From the NCBI RefSeq assembly GCF_965638725.1, contig NC_134982.1, positions 63,425,816 to 63,489,815 of the forward strand: a DNA stretch of 64,000 nucleotides. The letters are read 5' to 3'. The position numbers and the translations under genes are program-made. Positions 10,878 through 24,400 of the stretch are shown here, piece after piece (position 1 is the first letter of the stretch; each line of letters opens with the position of its first letter). Source of the DNA: Aptenodytes patagonicus. Taxonomy: Eukaryota > Chordata > Aves > Sphenisciformes > Spheniscidae. The notes under the pieces were generated by a model. The model was not told where the DNA came from. It saw only the letters and a list, made by a program, of their open reading frames with translations, and did not search any database.

Positions 10878-13800
10878 CTGTAAATGGGGAAGAAGGAAAG
10901 ACAAGTGGAAGAGTAAGAGAGTGAAAATGCAAATCATCTTTTGTGCTAAAATAAAATATCCTTTATCTTCCCTTCATCTGAAGGGCTGGACACATTTCAG
11001 CCTCTGCATGTAAGGACTTCAAGTGCACAAAGTAGCCTGATTATGCAAAAGCAGGGAAAGAACTGCAGGTTTTATTCTAATCCCTTTTTTGATTATTTTA
11101 CATATAAGAAGTGAAGCACATGGTATTTTCGATGGTTTGTTATCTCCTTTCAGCTTTCCACACCTTTTTCTCAAGAGGTTGTTTAATATGGTTTCCGCTG
11201 TAATGCAGGTGTCTACTCTGAAAAATTACACTTCAGAATAATTAAGATCATTTAGAGAAAAGTTAGTCTTGAAACACTAGGCCATAGGCTTCAGCAACAC
11301 AAAAAGGGATGAAAAAACAAAATGACACTGAAGGTGACAATGCTAAAAATAGAACTATGTATATACTCCCACAAAAGCAGAAATACACACCATTAAATTC
11401 TACAGCAAAGTCAGCCTCCATATGCTCCAATACATCTGCCTTTGTTGAGAAAATACTTATCTTGCTTCAGTCAAAACATGAGTCCCCATGTTATATAACT
11501 AACAAACCAAAACCAGCTTATTCCTTCTTTCTGCCCTCCCTCATCATTTCCCATTCAAAGTATTTCATTTTAAGAGTACTTACTGTATTAGGAGAAAAAG
11601 AATAAGTGGAAATAACATGTCTAGCACTAATGCAAAAGATCATACATCTAAGACTAGTGTCAGCACCAACTTATTTCCAAGGAACAAGTGCTGCTGTGAA
11701 AACTTCCTTTCTAGAGCTGTGCTTGCCTCAAAATACATGATCATAGGGAAATACGCCTGCCTGTCACCACAGACTGGACTCCCTAGTGTATTGCCTGCCA
11801 ATCTGAACAAATTGGTAACTTTCATCAATGTCTGCAATTTTGAAATTGTACATTGGCCTACAGTTCAACATGCACACTGGCAACCAAGCAACTTGACTTG
11901 GGCATGCAGATTTTCACTTGTGAAAGACCATTTACAAACACATTTTTTCACCCTTGCAAAAACCCTCAAAAGCTATAGCTGAAAAATATTGCCTGAAGCA
12001 CTGCAAAATAATTTTTATTTCATTGTATAGTCTCCCCCATCATTCAAAAGGCTATTAGGGCAGAACAAGTTGCTTTTTGCAGAAACTGGCAACTATTGGA
12101 AGCTGTCTTGATTTACAGAAGATGATTGGGCTGGCAAGATGTTAGTTTGTTCTGTTTATTACTGTTTCATCCATTTTTATTAATTCTGTCCCTATTTGTG
12201 ACAAATAAAATGATTTATACACAGACATATGAATGCACACTCTTTGTCTTCATGCTAAGCTCTCACTTGAAGGGCTCCTCAACTAACTTGAAATAAATTC
12301 CCTTAGTCTTTGATGATGTGTTTCCAAGGCAGGCATCAGCTTTTTCCTAGAACAACTTACCAAGAAGAACTAGCATATTCAGTACAAACACAAAAAAGGA
12401 GCAAAGTAAAGAGTCCAATACAGCTAATGCTGTGGTTCCGCACCTGTTGGGAAGTGCTTGAAAAATTGTTTCCCTCTTTTAATCAAAAGACAAAAGTGTG
12501 TAGAAATGATGCTCCCCCCTTCACAATGACAAGCAGTTAAGAAGTGTTAACAGCTGGCTTTGCTAGAGGCTTTTTACTAAATCAAAGTCAGAAAAACTCC
12601 CTCTACTGACATTTACAGTAACTGTTGTGTTATTTAGGGCACAATATGTGCACTCTGTGGTTATATTCAGGAAATTGTGTCCTTTTTGTGGCCCTCATTG
12701 AATATACACAACTGGCTAAATGCTTTGCTCAGACTAAACGGGCAGTTGTAGATTTCTCGAAATACAAGAATCCTATAGTCATTACCACATTACTAGCATA
12801 AAGGTGGCAATAACATTTCCAACATTAGCCAAAATAGAGTCCCTACAGTAATTTTATCACTAACAGATTTTTCCTGCTCAGAAATTATTTCAGAAGTGCA
12901 CCATGACACACATTTATTTAAAGGCAAGTTTTAGCTTTGATGCTTACATGTTGTTATTTATGTCCATAAAATAAGCACGTGTTGCTCACTGCTGTTTATT
13001 AGAGTACTCTGTTAGTCAGTGACTAACTAGGATACCACTGACTAGCTAGGATAGCTAGGAGCTAATGATATTCTATCTGGAAAAACAGAAAATTAATGCT
13101 TTGTACACATAAAGTTTATATATGTACATAATATTTGCACACACTTAAGAGCAAACAACAGCTAGTGATTGGCCATGTTCTTTGGAAGAAAAATATTAAA
13201 ATCCGTTCCCTACTTAAATCTTTGTCCACCAGTCCTCACATGGGTTTGCAACTATAGACTATATCATGAACTGCAGTCCTATTGCAACAATAGCAGTTGC
13301 ATTTAAATCATCATCCCAGAAACTGATGCAGTTTTAGCATCAGTTTAGTGCTTTTTTCCTTCCCAGGGAAATTATATACTGTCAATATTTGCAGTAAACC
13401 CAGAAGATTCCTCTTTAATCAGGGTTTTACTCCTTCAGAAGGAATAATAATAAATTAAAAAAAAATAATCAAGTGACATTGTTCTGCTCTCACATCTGCC
13501 TCAACAACCAAGACTAAGGTGATGAAGGGATACACTGCAACCTCTTTGGCCTTCCTGAGAAATTAAGAACTGTTTGCCAAGCTGGATGACTGCAATCAAT
13601 TTTTTTTTTCTTCCTTTCTTCTTCTCCCTCCCTCTCCCTTCTCCTTTTCATCTGAAAAGAAAAAACACAGACCAGTTGCAGTTTTTGCCTTAAGACCAGG
13701 TGTATCACCCACAGGGAAGAGTCAGGTTGGTTCATATCATCTGTCCTCCTCCTCACACACATTGCAGTAAATTTGTCAGTATTGTTCTGTTCTCTTCTCT

Positions 13801-16800
13801 GTCTTCTTTATTTTGCAGTATTTGCACCAGTATCCTATGAAAACCCTGCCTGTTGAATTAAGATGTCCAGGATATGACGGCAACAGCTGGGATTTTTTTT
13901 TTTCCCCTCTTTCAGCAACAAGCTCAAGATATTTTTTCTCTGAATGTTAGGCACAGCACACTTGCTCTCTACTATGGAAAGCCAAGAGTCCTCATTAAAT
14001 CTGGGGTTTTTTTTTGTAAGTTAATGCCTCAAAGCTTGAACTCAAGTTGAAATTTGAAGTCCTGTTCTTCTACATGAAAGTAGCTTAAATGGCAAATGCT
14101 TGCTGAAGAGGACAAAACGCTGTATCAGGGTGACATGGTTGACAGCATTTGACTAACAGCTACAAAGAAACACCAAATGACCAAAGCAACACAGTAGAGA
14201 TGATAAACAGCACATATTAAGATTTACTAAGAAGAATAAATGCTAAATATGCGTTTTCAGGAGCAGAAGTAATGCTGCAGCTAGGACCTAACAAAAGCTG
14301 AGGCTTACATGAAAGATTCTGGGATTAGTCTGAACCAAAAATCTCCTATCAAACTGACTGCAACTGGAAAAATTCAAATCTTGACTTCAGGACCTAAGGG
14401 TAAGAAAGAGCAAAGCATTAGCAGAAGAAAGCTGAGTGATTTTAAGGTGTTTTACTTTCCAGGAAAGGCAGATTTCCAATGCAGCAGAGTCTGGCAAACT
14501 CCCTGACAGCCTCTTGCACACTTGCAAGGCAGCAACATTGCTGTACTCTGGAAAGGAGAAAGAGAACTGCTCTTTGTCAGCTGGGATCTATTAAAGTTGC
14601 TTCCCAGGTAAACTATTGCTGTTGTTGGTACATTCCACTGAAATTAGCTATCGTATAAGAAAAGATGTCCTTTCTAGGTGGTACAAAAAGAAATTTCATT
14701 CTCCTTTCTGCACAAAACTAGGTTAGCCCCTAAGGCTTTGGTATAAGGCTTTTCTATTCGCCTGTCTTAAAGGTGATATTAGCTATAAAATAGAGGCCAG
14801 TTCTGAGAGCAGGAAGCCTCTGATGCTAATGGAATCTGTCCCAAGCAACACTTTCCATTTCAAAAGCTGAAATTCCCAAGGAAAAAGAAAGGCAATTGAA
14901 ACCTTGCTGCACAACAAAAAGAAACCTTTGTAAAAAAGATCCCTTACAAGGAGCAAAAGAGGTTATATCCTCTTTTTTCCATGAATGATATTAGAATAGA
15001 AAAGGTCTGACTGGTTTAGTTTGTGTCAGGAAGAATCACAATGAAAAACAGAAGAGGAACTCTGCAGTGTTGCTAGCTCCTATATTTCATTACAATTCCT
15101 ATGATACTTCACTCCTCCCCTGCCCTGCCTCACCTTTATGAGTAACTTCATGACAATCTCCTGGGTCTCTCTTTTAAAGAACATGTTTTAGACTTCATGG
15201 TTAAACAAAGACTTGGGGTTACAAGAAGTGCACACTAAAATCCCTCTGAAATCACAAGATATATGAAAACATCTCAATGATTATAAAAATAACTGGTTTG
15301 GCCTCTTCATTTTTTTTTTTAATAGGAAAATTCCATGATTCAGAAGACATTCAAGTCATGATCTCTGTATTCTTGAGATGAAAATTCCATTAGTTGAACT
15401 AGAAAAAAAAAACATGCAATGAACTACTGCACGTAGGACTAGATCCAAGCTGGATCCAAAAATGGTCCATAAAGACAAATTAGATGAGAAAATTTCTCTT
15501 CTCTGAACCAGTTCTGGCTACCACTTTTATACCCTGTAAGGAAAGGAAAGACAGTGAAGAAAATTATTCCCTCCTCATTTAGAGCCAAACCATAAATATT
15601 TCAGTATTTGCTAGCTATATTTAAATATTGAAAAAAAAATTCCAGCTGCCTTCATCCCACTCCTAAGCAGTTCTCTGCTAGAAAACACATAGTACATTAT
15701 TAATACATTAGATATAAATAACAGGTTAGGTCATTCCTCAGTCTGATAAGGCTTAGCAGAGTTATTCAATGACTGCAGGAAGCCACAGATAGAGAACAAA
15801 AAGTAACAGAAAACAGTCTGGGTTTTTTTCCCCAACACAGTTGAATTTACTGTGTTAAGTCCCAAAAACTCCTTAAAGGAGCCATCAAGATATGGCCCAA
15901 TCAACCTACAAAGTAAGCTAATTAAAAAGTAAATGTACAAAAAAGAAAAGGTATTAAAATTTCAAAAGTAACTTGGTTATCAGGACATGCTAGTCATGTG
16001 ACAAAAGCTGTAATTAAGTATTTCCTTTCCTGAGACAGGCAGCAGTTTGGCTGGCAACTACCTGAGGCTCAGTTTCTAACCCAAGAGCAAGTTATTAGGA
16101 TGCTGCATAGAAAAAGTGTCTCAACCATCGTATTTACTGTTATTCACATGTAATCAGTGGTTTCCTCTGCTTGCCTCCTCACTCATTCTTAGCTTTCTAA
16201 TTACAGCATTGTACCTTTCCTAAAATGCAAGTCCTGATATAGGGAAAAAAAAGAAATCATAAATGCAATTCAAATCCTCATTTAGCACTACAAATATATT
16301 TAATATTCAAGGCACAATCCACTATGGGCCCTATTAGACAGCAAAACTGGAACTGTTCAGCGTACAAATAGCGCTCCATTTATCTAAGTCACTCAGACGG
16401 CACCTTTGTTTTAGAACAGGGGGACACTGGTAAAGGAGCATCCTTTCCTTACGCAGAAACCCAACGCCCCCACCACGTCTCCTCACATCCCTGATATAAC
16501 ATGCTGCAGATACTCTGCAGATGATAATTCTCTTACTATTTTCTATTTCAAGTTTCTATTGCCAGTTCACTTGGAGTATTCTCTGAAGGATTATAAAGCA
16601 GTGTTCATGAAACACTGTGGTGACAAGTCTGTTCTCACTATTTTTTTGAAAACTGTGATGAATGTTTTCTTCTGCTCTCTGTTAAGATATCCAGCAAACA
16701 GGGTCTCCTTGTAGAGAAGATCTGAGAAATCACACCAAGATCTCACCTCAGTTCATTGCAGATATACTACTACCAGCACCCTCTGTGTGTTACACAAATT

Positions 16801-18394
16801 CTGGCACTGATAAGAGCTTCCCAACCACAAGCACTGAAGAGAAGTATGAGTTCAGACTGGGAAGCCAATAAAGAATTAATTTTGAACTTCTTCCCAGCAC
16901 ACTAAATTGAGATGCCACATGCATATAGCTGGAGTAAACACCTAACACGTACTGCCCAGTCAAAAGGTTTGCACATGTTAACTTCTGTAATCACCTGGAG
17001 AAACACCACAAAGAGAGAACCTGCAGCAACCCCATACACAGGACACTGCATGTTGTAAATCAGAAACTCATGTTTACGCAGTCCTTCAACTCTCTTAGTC
17101 CTGTAAGTTACAGACAATCTGTTCAGGAGAAAATATTTATAGCTGTGATTTGCTTCTAGCCCTTTCAGGCACAATGCTACTCCCTTTAGTCAAATCCAAT
17201 ATCCAGGTAACCTTATACAACCTGCAAATCATAATTCCACCAACCTGAAGTGTTTTAGCATCCAATATCCTGTGTCAGCTACAGAGCTTTAGAAAGTTTT
17301 ATTTTTAAGAACAGTCATCTGCTTCTTTCTTTGTAAAGAAATGAGTATGTGTGAGAGCATTAAAAATGCAGTTTTCCATTATGTTTGCCACAGGCAATAT
17401 TTCTCAATTTGTGCAAGTCAAAAGAAAAAATAGCCTATTAGTTGTTAGAAGAGCTGAGCCTTTTCCCTGTAGGTTTTCATGTGATTTACCATACAACACA
17501 AATGTATGCAAATTAGCCAGGTAAATGCAGAATTAGTTATTAATATTCTTCTCACAGTTTAGATTGAAAAAGTTACAAATTTGCATAAATGGTACAACTG
17601 AAAAAGTCAGCTAGAATTTAATGAATCAATAAAACACTGCTTTGTGTGCATACATGAAGTAAGACCCATATCTAAGGACAATGAAGGGGTCTTCTATTAA
17701 TGAAAAAAGAAGCTACCTGAAAGGATTTACTGATCATTTTCTCCTTGTAAGTTTTAAAATAAAAAATTAAAAATAGATAAATGTTGGTCCTATGGAAATC
17801 CCAGCTTTCACCAATACTTGAGTTTAAATTAAAAAAGAGTCTTTGCATGTCTGCTCTTTCATTCCAACATATCAGCAAAAGTTTTGTTCTGGAAGCATAA
17901 ACATTACTCCATTCTGAGAAAATTAAAATATTGGATGTCCATGACTTACTCATTCTTCAGACCTAATAATTAAGCACACTTCCCCAGTAAATCGTGACTA
18001 AACTTGTTTGTACCTTTGCTATTGCTGAGTCTACCATCTCTCTGCATTTAGTCATCACCAAGATGAGATCACCAAAAAAAATTACTGAGCAAGTTAAAGA
18101 CTCAGAAATCTCAAGCCAACAGACAGAAAATGAATCTCATCTTGAAAACTAAGAAAAATTGCCCAACAAGGAAAATAAACAAATAGATGCAAGGTCACAT
18201 CTGTTGATGTGCATTAAACCTATGGTTTAATACAGGCAAAAGTACTATGGATACTAGTATTTCCAAATGAAGTTTTAAAATCCACAGTATTAAAAGGGCA
18301 CCTAATACAAATGTGTATTTTGCTTTACTCCTGCATGCTCAACTACACCTGCATGAAGTGAAGGTAAAAACAATCGTATCGTCTTTCTGTACTC

Positions 18395-18438
18395 GTCTCT
18401 GTATGTGTGTACATACATGCCTACACACATACACAGAC
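18395..18438. repeat. Hairpin: 17-bp arms, one mismatch, 10-nt loop
   Basis: The left arm GTCTCTGTATGTGTGTA (18395-18411) and right arm TACACACATACACAGAC (18422-18438) are reverse complements except for one position, around the loop CATACATGCC. An outer pair, GCATGAAGTG at 18351-18360 and CACTTCATGC at 18449-18458, is also exactly complementary. The stem is rich in TG/CA steps, so an origin in a dinucleotide repeat is likely. Transcription as a small RNA is not shown. Confidence 0.6.
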
Positions 18439-21400
18439 TTATATTCTGCACTTCATGCAAAATATAAATCACGAAGTGCACAGCAATGGAGAAAAAGACT
18501 TGATAAAAGCTGTGTGCACAACAACAAACAGATTGTAAAATACTGCTTTTATTTCCTAATGTCTTATACCTAATTTGCACTGGCTTTGCACTGTGTAAAA
18601 ACACTGGATTATTATGGCCTTTCTCACAAGTGACTGTATTTCTCAGACCCCCAAAATAGCCTAGTAAATGGAAATGACCTGCCAGACAAACGCTATTTTA
18701 GTGAGAGTTTTTGGAAGAAAGTAATACATAGTTACTGTTTCTGCATTAGCACTTAATGCTGAATTAACTGTCCCATTGCAACTGCTTGGCCAGGAAGAAT
18801 GTAATTTTTGTTGCAGTTTCTAATCCATTGCAGTTTATATATCTGGTTGAAGGCTGCATGGATTGAAAGCAGGTTTCATATCAAAGTTATAGCAAATAAA
18901 ATCAAATCCTGTATGGTAAGAGATGTAAACCATGGACTTCCAGTTTAATTAAGCCATTTGTCCAGTATTTCCTCTTAGCATGGTCTAGCCCTGTATCTCT
19001 CTCAGGAAGGTCCCTTACGTGCTCTAGAGGGTGATTTAATGACAAGCCTTCTCTGTTGTTGGTCTGGCTGGTGTACTGTAGTCAGACTTTTCTAGTGGAG
19101 AACATCAAAGCATCCCAAGGCCCAGTCGTTCACAGCGCTGGGCAACTCCAGAGGTGAGCAGCAGCTGAGGGCTCATATGAGGCAGACAGCATCACTTTGG
19201 ATTCAGTCCAAAGGTTTATTATAGTCATACTGTTATCATCTGTCCTCCTAAGTTGCCGAGTCCAGGAGTTCAGGAAAACATAAAATCACCACAGGGCAGC
19301 CTGTACCCTTCACACCTTCAGGAGAACAAAAAAGCAGACATTTCAGCTGCAGAAAAACCGAACCCTGCCTGAGCTGCTCCTCTGAACCAAGCCCTGAACC
19401 AATAAAAGAACCAAGTTCAGCTGTTCTTTTGCAAAGGGTTTTTTTTTTTCATAAAAGCAAGAAGAGTTATGTTTGTTTATGAACTAGGGCAAAGCTGTCA
19501 TCTAACTGCAGCCTGAGCTTCCCAGAGAATCAGTCTTGCCTCTGTTGGTGTTTCTTCTCATTAAAAACCAAACAAAGCTCAGCTGGAAATAAATGAAAGG
19601 CATATCCTACTTTGAGTTGACTTTTAGTTGCATGTAAGCTCCTGTGAAATATAAGGAGGTATAGATGAAGAATGGATCATATAGTTGCTCACACATGAAA
19701 TATTTGCAGGCCTTTCTCTCATATAAGAAGGTTTCTCTTTCATAAATGCAAACTGTATTACATACCATAAAATAAGGGCTAACATTTCTGCACTAGCACA
19801 ATATAAATGACTGATGTCATACTATTCTGTTGCAACAAACCAACACTTATTAACTAGAATGAAATAAAAACCTCAGATCTCATTACTGTTTTCAGTGGCA
19901 TTAACAAAACCAAATACAGTTATTGTACAACATTAAGACTGTATTAGAGTAAATTGCTAATAAAACAAGTTAATACTATCAAATAGAGCACTTAGAGAAA
20001 AATATATCCTCCTCATACTTTTCATAAGCACTTTTGTACTTTGATTTTCCCTTGGTATCACTAGAAATAAAATGTTTTTCTTCAAGCAGGCTATCCATTT
20101 TGCTAATTTCCATCTCTAAGAACCAGACATAAGTAAATCCTTTGAAGAGACATTATAGTCTTGTTAGTAATGACCTTCTCTTTTTGATCTTTAAAGCAAC
20201 ATGTTCACCCACATGGAATTTGTGGGTATTGTATCATGTTACTAAACCTCATATACTTTAATGGACTTCATATTATCCGTGTCTAGCTTTACCACTGCTG
20301 ACACTATAATTAAAGCAGAGAAGCATTCCATTCTACTCCATCTTCATGGGCTTGCCACTATCTTTAAAATATTTAGAAACATTTCTAGCTTCCTATACTA
20401 TGCTTGAAAATTCTGCCAGTTTATAAAAATACAGAAATAATTATAAATGTTGTATTGTGCTAGGAGTGCGACACGTATATAGACATGAAAATCCTGAGAT
20501 TTTCCTTACTTCTGCTGACTCACCTAAGCAAAGCAACAAAGTATCTTGTTTATGTCTTGTGGAGGAGGAGAAGATGTAAAGGCAGGAAGAGATCTTCAAG
20601 AAGCTGCCTTAGGAACAGGGGAAATTTAGAAAAAAGCACAGACTGCGGGTTGTGTTTTGTTGTTATTTAAAATGAAGGCAAACAGTGAGAATAATGCAAG
20701 TTTGAATGTGTTTTGAGTGCACATGCATGCCCAAAAGTTTGCAAACGCACTGCTTAGAGAGAATACTATTGCTCAAAAGATTTCTGAGGGGCTTTTTCTC
20801 TCGGCAAAGTTCTAACAGCATCTTGGCACAGCCTTTACAAAAAAGTGCCTTTATGCGCAGTCTGCTCTTACACAGATAAATCCAAATTTGTGCAGGAAGA
20901 AAACCAGATATGAAATAGAAAAGCTAAAGTTTGTAAAACACATGATAGTCCACTGTAACTCAAGCTCAGATTCTGACAAGTAAAGATTCTCAGGGTAGAG
21001 ACCTTCTGTTTCATTACACCTACTATAATAGGGTCCCAGGCCATGACTGAGTGGAGTACACAGTAACAGATGCCAGCACTATATTAATAACAGTACATCT
21101 TTATCAGGTGAATTCCCAGTTTGCTCAAGTCCTGCAGAGGGACTACTGAACCTTCAATCACTCCACCATACGAGCCAGAAATTTTTCTCCAGTCCTTAGA
21201 AGGATTTCCTCACCCTTCAATTTGTCACCTTTACCATGAAAAATTCTGGAACACATCAAGGTGAAGCTTTCTCTTTAACCAAAATTTGCCCATTGTATCA
21301 GGCGATATCAGTCTTATTTAAACTTCTAGATCCCTGCTTCTTTCTTTCACTTGTCTAGCTTGTGTTCAGTGTCACAGGTCACACTCATGCTTTGAAATCC

Positions 21401-24400
21401 GTATTTCAAGAAAGCCAACCTATGTGAGAATAGCCGCAGCCTCATCAAGGAGAACTGCTCACTTGTCAGGAATTTGATGTCTCACCTATGCCAGAAAAGG
21501 ACTGTAGACTGTCATAACTATGACTGTGGGAAAGTCTAAAATACCCATGGTACAGCTAACCTTTCATTTTACTCTGCCACAAATTATTTCCTTCTGCGCT
21601 TTTTTTTTTTTTAGATTAATGTATACCACAGGATGTTTAGCCCTATGTCTAGTGATCATTCCCAGATGAACTCAAAATTATATATATATGTGTACACTTT
21701 TCCATAACTGGGACTCAAAAGCCCTGGTGGTTTGGAAACCATTTCTTAAAAGCAATGAATACCACATCAGACTGCTGAAACACACAGGTACCTCTCGAGC
21801 TTGTCTCTTCCTGAATGCTGTAACAATTGTTCTCTCAGAACTGAAATATTTCTCCACCTCTCTTACAGAAAAGTCCCTGTTTCACACTAAGAATTTTCCC
21901 AAGCAGACTGGGAAATTCTCATCTCTATTTTCCACCCGCTACTTTCTGATCTAAGCAAGCACCTCCCTACTGCAAGCTTGCTCCTCTATTCTTTACAAGT
22001 TAACCAGTTAAGGAACCCGTGTAACCAAGTTGTGAGCAGCTTCTAATGGTGCTTCCCATGTCTATCTGAGATCATACACATGGAAAACAACATGGGACAA
22101 AACAAAACCACTTAAGTGAAAACTCCTTGCTGACCCATATTTCACGTCAAAAGATACGGACAAAAACTCTGCCAAATTAACTTCTCTCAACTACACAGTA
22201 TCCATCACTGCTCAATTTAAGTGCCTCTAACCTAATGTGGTGTCTCCACTCCTGAGTGGGTGGAGACTTCAAGCTTGGTCATACTAGAGCAACCCTGCCA
22301 GTGAAGTGTACAGTCCCTATCCCACATTCTGTAATCATGAAGATCTACTTACATTTGTATCTCAGTTCCTGGCTAGTCCATATCAACAAACATCTGCACT
22401 GGATATAGTTCAGATATATATGGATATATATTCAGATATAGTTCCTTAGTTAGGAAAAGAGTCACTTGAAATGCATGTATTTTCTCCTTGAGTTACTGCA
22501 GCAGAACATGCAGTGCTCAGAAAAACTCCCAAACAAACAAACAAAAAACTCCAGTCTGAGATCAAATCTCTCACTTTGGGGTGGGGGGAAGCATCAGATC
22601 TGCAAATATGGGTGTACTGTTTGATGTGGAGTCTTAAACAACACGGGTAGCAGACACTTTCATACCCATCTATGAATTATATGATATGGTATTGTTGGCT
22701 GGAAGGCCAAAAAAACCCTGAGTATGCCTACATGGATGCTGCAGTACCAGCTAAGGCAGGCTGGGCATGCTTGCTGCTTGCCCACCCTGCTCTCACAGCT
22801 GCCTCAGGCACCAGCTGTCCTGGAGCATGGAGACACATGGGGTCGAGCACAACCCAGCAGGACTTCCAGCCAGGACAATGGTAAATCTGGGTCCGTCTCG
22901 TGGCCTCTTTTGGAGACTTGCATAGCCAGAACCAATGACACAGAAGGATTCTTCTCGTTCTGTGTTCCTAGTTAATTTTTAAGATCTCTGTAAACTTCCA
23001 GTTCACCTTTTAGGGGTCACTGAATAATTTGTTCCTTAGCCAAGTAGGAGTGCTTGTGGTACACTTCTGCATTTTCCTGTTCTCCCCTTGTGAAATATCC
23101 TGCAGAGACAAGAATTTTTTTTTTTCTTGGATCAAGCTGGATTATTTTTTTGTTGAAAGCCCATGAGGTGTATAATCAAAGCTGGCACTGGAGCATCCTA
23201 ATTATGAAACCCAGCAAGGAACTTTCACACACATTTTGTGGACTTCAGATTTCTCATTCACAGAATCTTCTCGCTGAGAAAGTAGAGATACTGAAAAAAG
23301 CTCAGGAGACAGAACCCAGACTGGCAGTAAATCATTTTTCACTTCTGCCTTTAATACCAAGATCAAATAAAGAAAAATTGACCCTGTATTTGTAACATGT
23401 CATTCCATTTTTGTTTGAGAAAACATCCTGAACTCCTCAGGAGGACTGACATGAGGGGGGGCAGGAGGGAGGAGATCAAGGTTTATGTTTTTGTTTTGTT
23501 TTATTCAGAAAAAACATGCATCTTGAAACAGAGCTGCAGAAAAATAGCAGGTCTGAAGCGCTATCAGTGCTAGCTGCTTTCTGCTGAGCTGAAGTGACCA
23601 TTTTCAGATCCTTTCAATCTGTGGTGAAAAGATCATTACCATGCTACTCCCGGGAAGTCAGTCCTCCTGCAAGTGAGCTCCTTTGTTATGAATATGGAAC
23701 AGATGGAACCAAATCTATCTGCTCCATAGGAACAAAAACACTTACAACCTAGCTCTCTCTATTAAAGACTCTACTTAGCTCCTTTATAGCACTGGCTTTC
23801 TGTGCACTGCTGTGAGGTTTTGACTTTACAGAAAAAGGCACTTCATAAAAGCAATAGTTCTTACTCTTAAACCAAAAGCAGCCTAAGAACTGCGTAAGAT
23901 GAATGCAGAGTTTAACCCGCATGGTTCCTTGGGGATATGCAAATATTCAATTACTATTTTTTTTTAAGCTAAAGAAAGGATTTTTTCTGAGGAGGAAAAA
24001 TAGCCATATGTTGCAAAGACTGTGCATCAATGGCAATGAAGTACATAGATGATAATATGCTACTCACTCTAATAAAGGTTGAATCTAACTATGTTATTGC
24101 AAGAAGGAACATGGATATTATTTGTACATATGTAAATGTGGATCAAGATGACACTTCTGCAAAGAAATCTGTATCAGTCTTTCAAAAATTGACTTTTTTT
24201 GGTGGGAGACAAACCCCCCTGAAATTAGGTCCCCACCATGAATACAAAAAAGATTTAATGCATCAATTTATCTCCAAATATTGCATCTTGTAGGGCCTAC
24301 TTCCTAAGACTTTACCAGAAACTACATCAATATTACACCAATTAACTTTGCAAATTGAATATATGCATAAACTGTAGCTGAAACCAATAGATTTACTTAC

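Noticed and set aside
18302..18604. Open frames of 100 and 86 codons on both strands at one place
   Set aside because: The inverted repeat at 18395-18438 produces similar codons on both strands. There is no family match and no splice context.
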